The notes under the pieces are model-generated. The model worked only from the letters and a program-made list of their open reading frames with translations. It ran no database searches and had not been told where the DNA came from. From Klenkia sp. (GTDB taxonomy: Bacteria; Actinomycetota; Actinomycetes; Mycobacteriales; Geodermatophilaceae), in assembly GCA_025966215.1 (NCBI GenBank), contig JAOPVM010000127.1, positions 1 to 13,899 on the forward strand: a stretch of DNA of 13,899 nucleotides, given 5' to 3'. Below are positions 12,944 to 13,899 of the stretch, one piece after another (positions within the stretch are counted from its first letter, which is position 1; each line of letters begins with the position of its first letter). The position numbers were made by a program, and so were the translations under genes.

Positions 12944-13899
12944 ATGCGGTTCCTGAACGACCAGCGCCCGGCCACGGACCTCACGTACGCCGACGTCTTC
13001 ATGGTCCCCAACGACTCGACCATCGGCTCCCGGCTCGAGGTGGACCTGACCACCCCCGACCTGGTGGGCACCACGATCCCGGTGGTGGTGGCCAACATGA
13101 CCGCCATCTCCGGCCGGCGGATGGCCGAGACCATCGCCCGCCGGGGCGGCCTGGCCGTCCTCCCGCAGGACATCCCGACCGACGTCGTCGGCGAGGTCGT
13201 CGGCTGGGTCAAGGACCGGCACCCCGTCTACGACACCCCGATCACCCTGGCCCCCACCGCCACGGTCGCCGAGGCGCTGCAGCTGCTCACCAAGCGCGCG
13301 CACGGCGTGGTCGTCGTGGTCGAGCACGGCTGCCCGGTCGGCGTGGTCACCGACGGCGCCTGCCAGGGCGTCGACCGGTTCACCCAGCTGTCGGAGGTGA
13401 TGGCCGCCGACCCGCTGACCATCCCGGCCGGCACCGACCTGCCCAAGGTCTTCGACGTGCTCTCCGAGGCCCGGGTGCACGCCGCCCCCGTCGTCGACGG
13501 CGACCGCCTCGTCGGCGTCATCACCCGCAAGGGCGCGCTGCGCAGCGCGCTCTACTCCCCCGCGCTCAACGCCGCGGGCCACCTGCTGACCTCCGCCGCG
13601 GTCGGCATCAACGGCGACGTCGCCGGCAAGGCCGAGGCGCTGCTCTCCCACGGGGTCGACGTCCTCGTCGTGGACACCGCGCACGGCCACCAGGCCAAGG
13701 CCGTGGAGGCCGTCCGTGCCGCCCGCTCCGTCGCCGGGTCCACCCCGGTCGTCGCGGGCAACGTGGTCACCGCCGCCGGCACCCGCGACCTGATCGAGGC
13801 CGGCGCCGACGTCGTCAAGGTCGGCGTGGGCCCCGGCGCCATGTGCACCACCCGGATGATGACCGGCGTCGGCCGGCCGCAGTTCTCCGCCGTCGAGGA
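12944..13899 (+). CDS. guaB1: GuaB1-type IMPDH/GMP reductase family protein (partial, 3' cut)
   Basis: The first 318 residues of an IMP dehydrogenase/GMP reductase superfamily protein; it runs off the window with no stop, and family members are about 480 long. It starts [20 protein letters not shown], the form seen in actinobacterial GuaB1. The barrel core is interrupted at about residues 95-200 by a CBS pair ([41 protein letters not shown]). The catalytic loop [20 protein letters not shown] carries Cys301; [11 protein letters not shown] and DTAHGHQ are substrate- and cofactor-site segments. GuaB1 proteins are often annotated as IMPDH, but the mycobacterial one has been reported to be a CBS-containing GMP reductase (GMP to IMP, purine salvage). 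I favour that role by family assignment. ATG 12944 is the first start in the conserved frame. Confidence 0.9.
   Translation, partial: MRFLNDQRPATDLTYADVFMVPNDSTIGSRLEVDLTTPDLVGTTIPVVVANMTAISGRRMAETIARRGGLAVLPQDIPTDVVGEVVGWVKDRHPVYDTPITLAPTATVAEALQLLTKRAHGVVVVVEHGCPVGVVTDGACQGVDRFTQLSEVMAADPLTIPAGTDLPKVFDVLSEARVHAAPVVDGDRLVGVITRKGALRSALYSPALNAAGHLLTSAAVGINGDVAGKAEALLSHGVDVLVVDTAHGHQAKAVEAVRAARSVAGSTPVVAGNVVTAAGTRDLIEAGADVVKVGVGPGAMCTTRMMTGVGRPQFSAVE

Noticed and set aside
11121..12956. A 611-codon plus-strand open frame opposite serS.
   Set aside because: It is the antisense shadow of serS, rich in His/Gly/Gln/Val, with no motifs.

Overview
The window is 13.9 kb of very GC-rich DNA with strong G/C preference at third codon positions, GTG starts, GTGA start/stop overlaps and leaderless promoters. 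It also carries a bacterial proteasome activator (Bpa/PafE), which is restricted to actinobacteria that have proteasomes. Together these point to a chromosomal segment of an actinobacterium. The style resembles Geodermatophilaceae (Blastococcus, Modestobacter, Geodermatophilus), but that family assignment is an impression, not something the sequence proves. I see no tRNA, rRNA, CRISPR array, insertion sequence or prophage gene.

Layout. 1-79: tail of an unidentified plus-strand gene. 95-1018 (minus): aldo/keto reductase. 1019-1325: divergent regulatory region with a 9-bp inverted repeat. 1326-1613 (plus): HU-type nucleoid protein, followed by a strong hairpin. 1681-4266 (plus): class-C beta-lactamase-like serine hydrolase, coupled by GTGA overlap to an acetamidase/formamidase-family enzyme, then a PaaI-type hotdog thioesterase. 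4356-6221 (plus): AMP-forming acyl-CoA ligase and a small DUF4177 protein, closed by a perfect 14-bp hairpin. 6435-7403 (plus): zinc-free quinone oxidoreductase. It meets a cysteine-desulfurase-like PLP enzyme (8617-7400, minus) stop codon to stop codon in one CTAG. 8703-9233 (plus): Bpa/PafE. 12413-9398 (minus): serS followed by two tandem paralogous HAD-IIB phosphatases, all joined by GTGA overlaps, and possibly a fourth unrecognised small hydrophobic ORF (9361-9221). 12436-12830 (minus): frameshifted remnant of an ATP-grasp gene. 12944-end (plus): GuaB1-type IMPDH/GMP-reductase family gene, cut by the window edge.

How the genes may work together. The hydrolase, amidase-family enzyme, thioesterase and CoA ligase could form a small catabolic module: release an acid from an ester or amide, activate it with CoA, and rescue stalled CoA esters. 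This is inferred from adjacency. The serS-HAD-HAD unit is translationally coupled, so the phosphatases are made with seryl-tRNA synthetase.

The most notable pattern is regulatory. Five genes (AKR, thioesterase, quinone oxidoreductase, PLP enzyme, serS) have TANNNT exactly 6-7 nt before the start codon, the arrangement of leaderless transcripts. Two more (bpa, guaB1) have one-mismatch versions. HU and the CoA ligase instead have good Shine-Dalgarno sequences. I found no clearly new multi-gene system. The best candidates for something undescribed are the small ORF at 9221-9361 and the doubled HAD phosphatase tied to serS.
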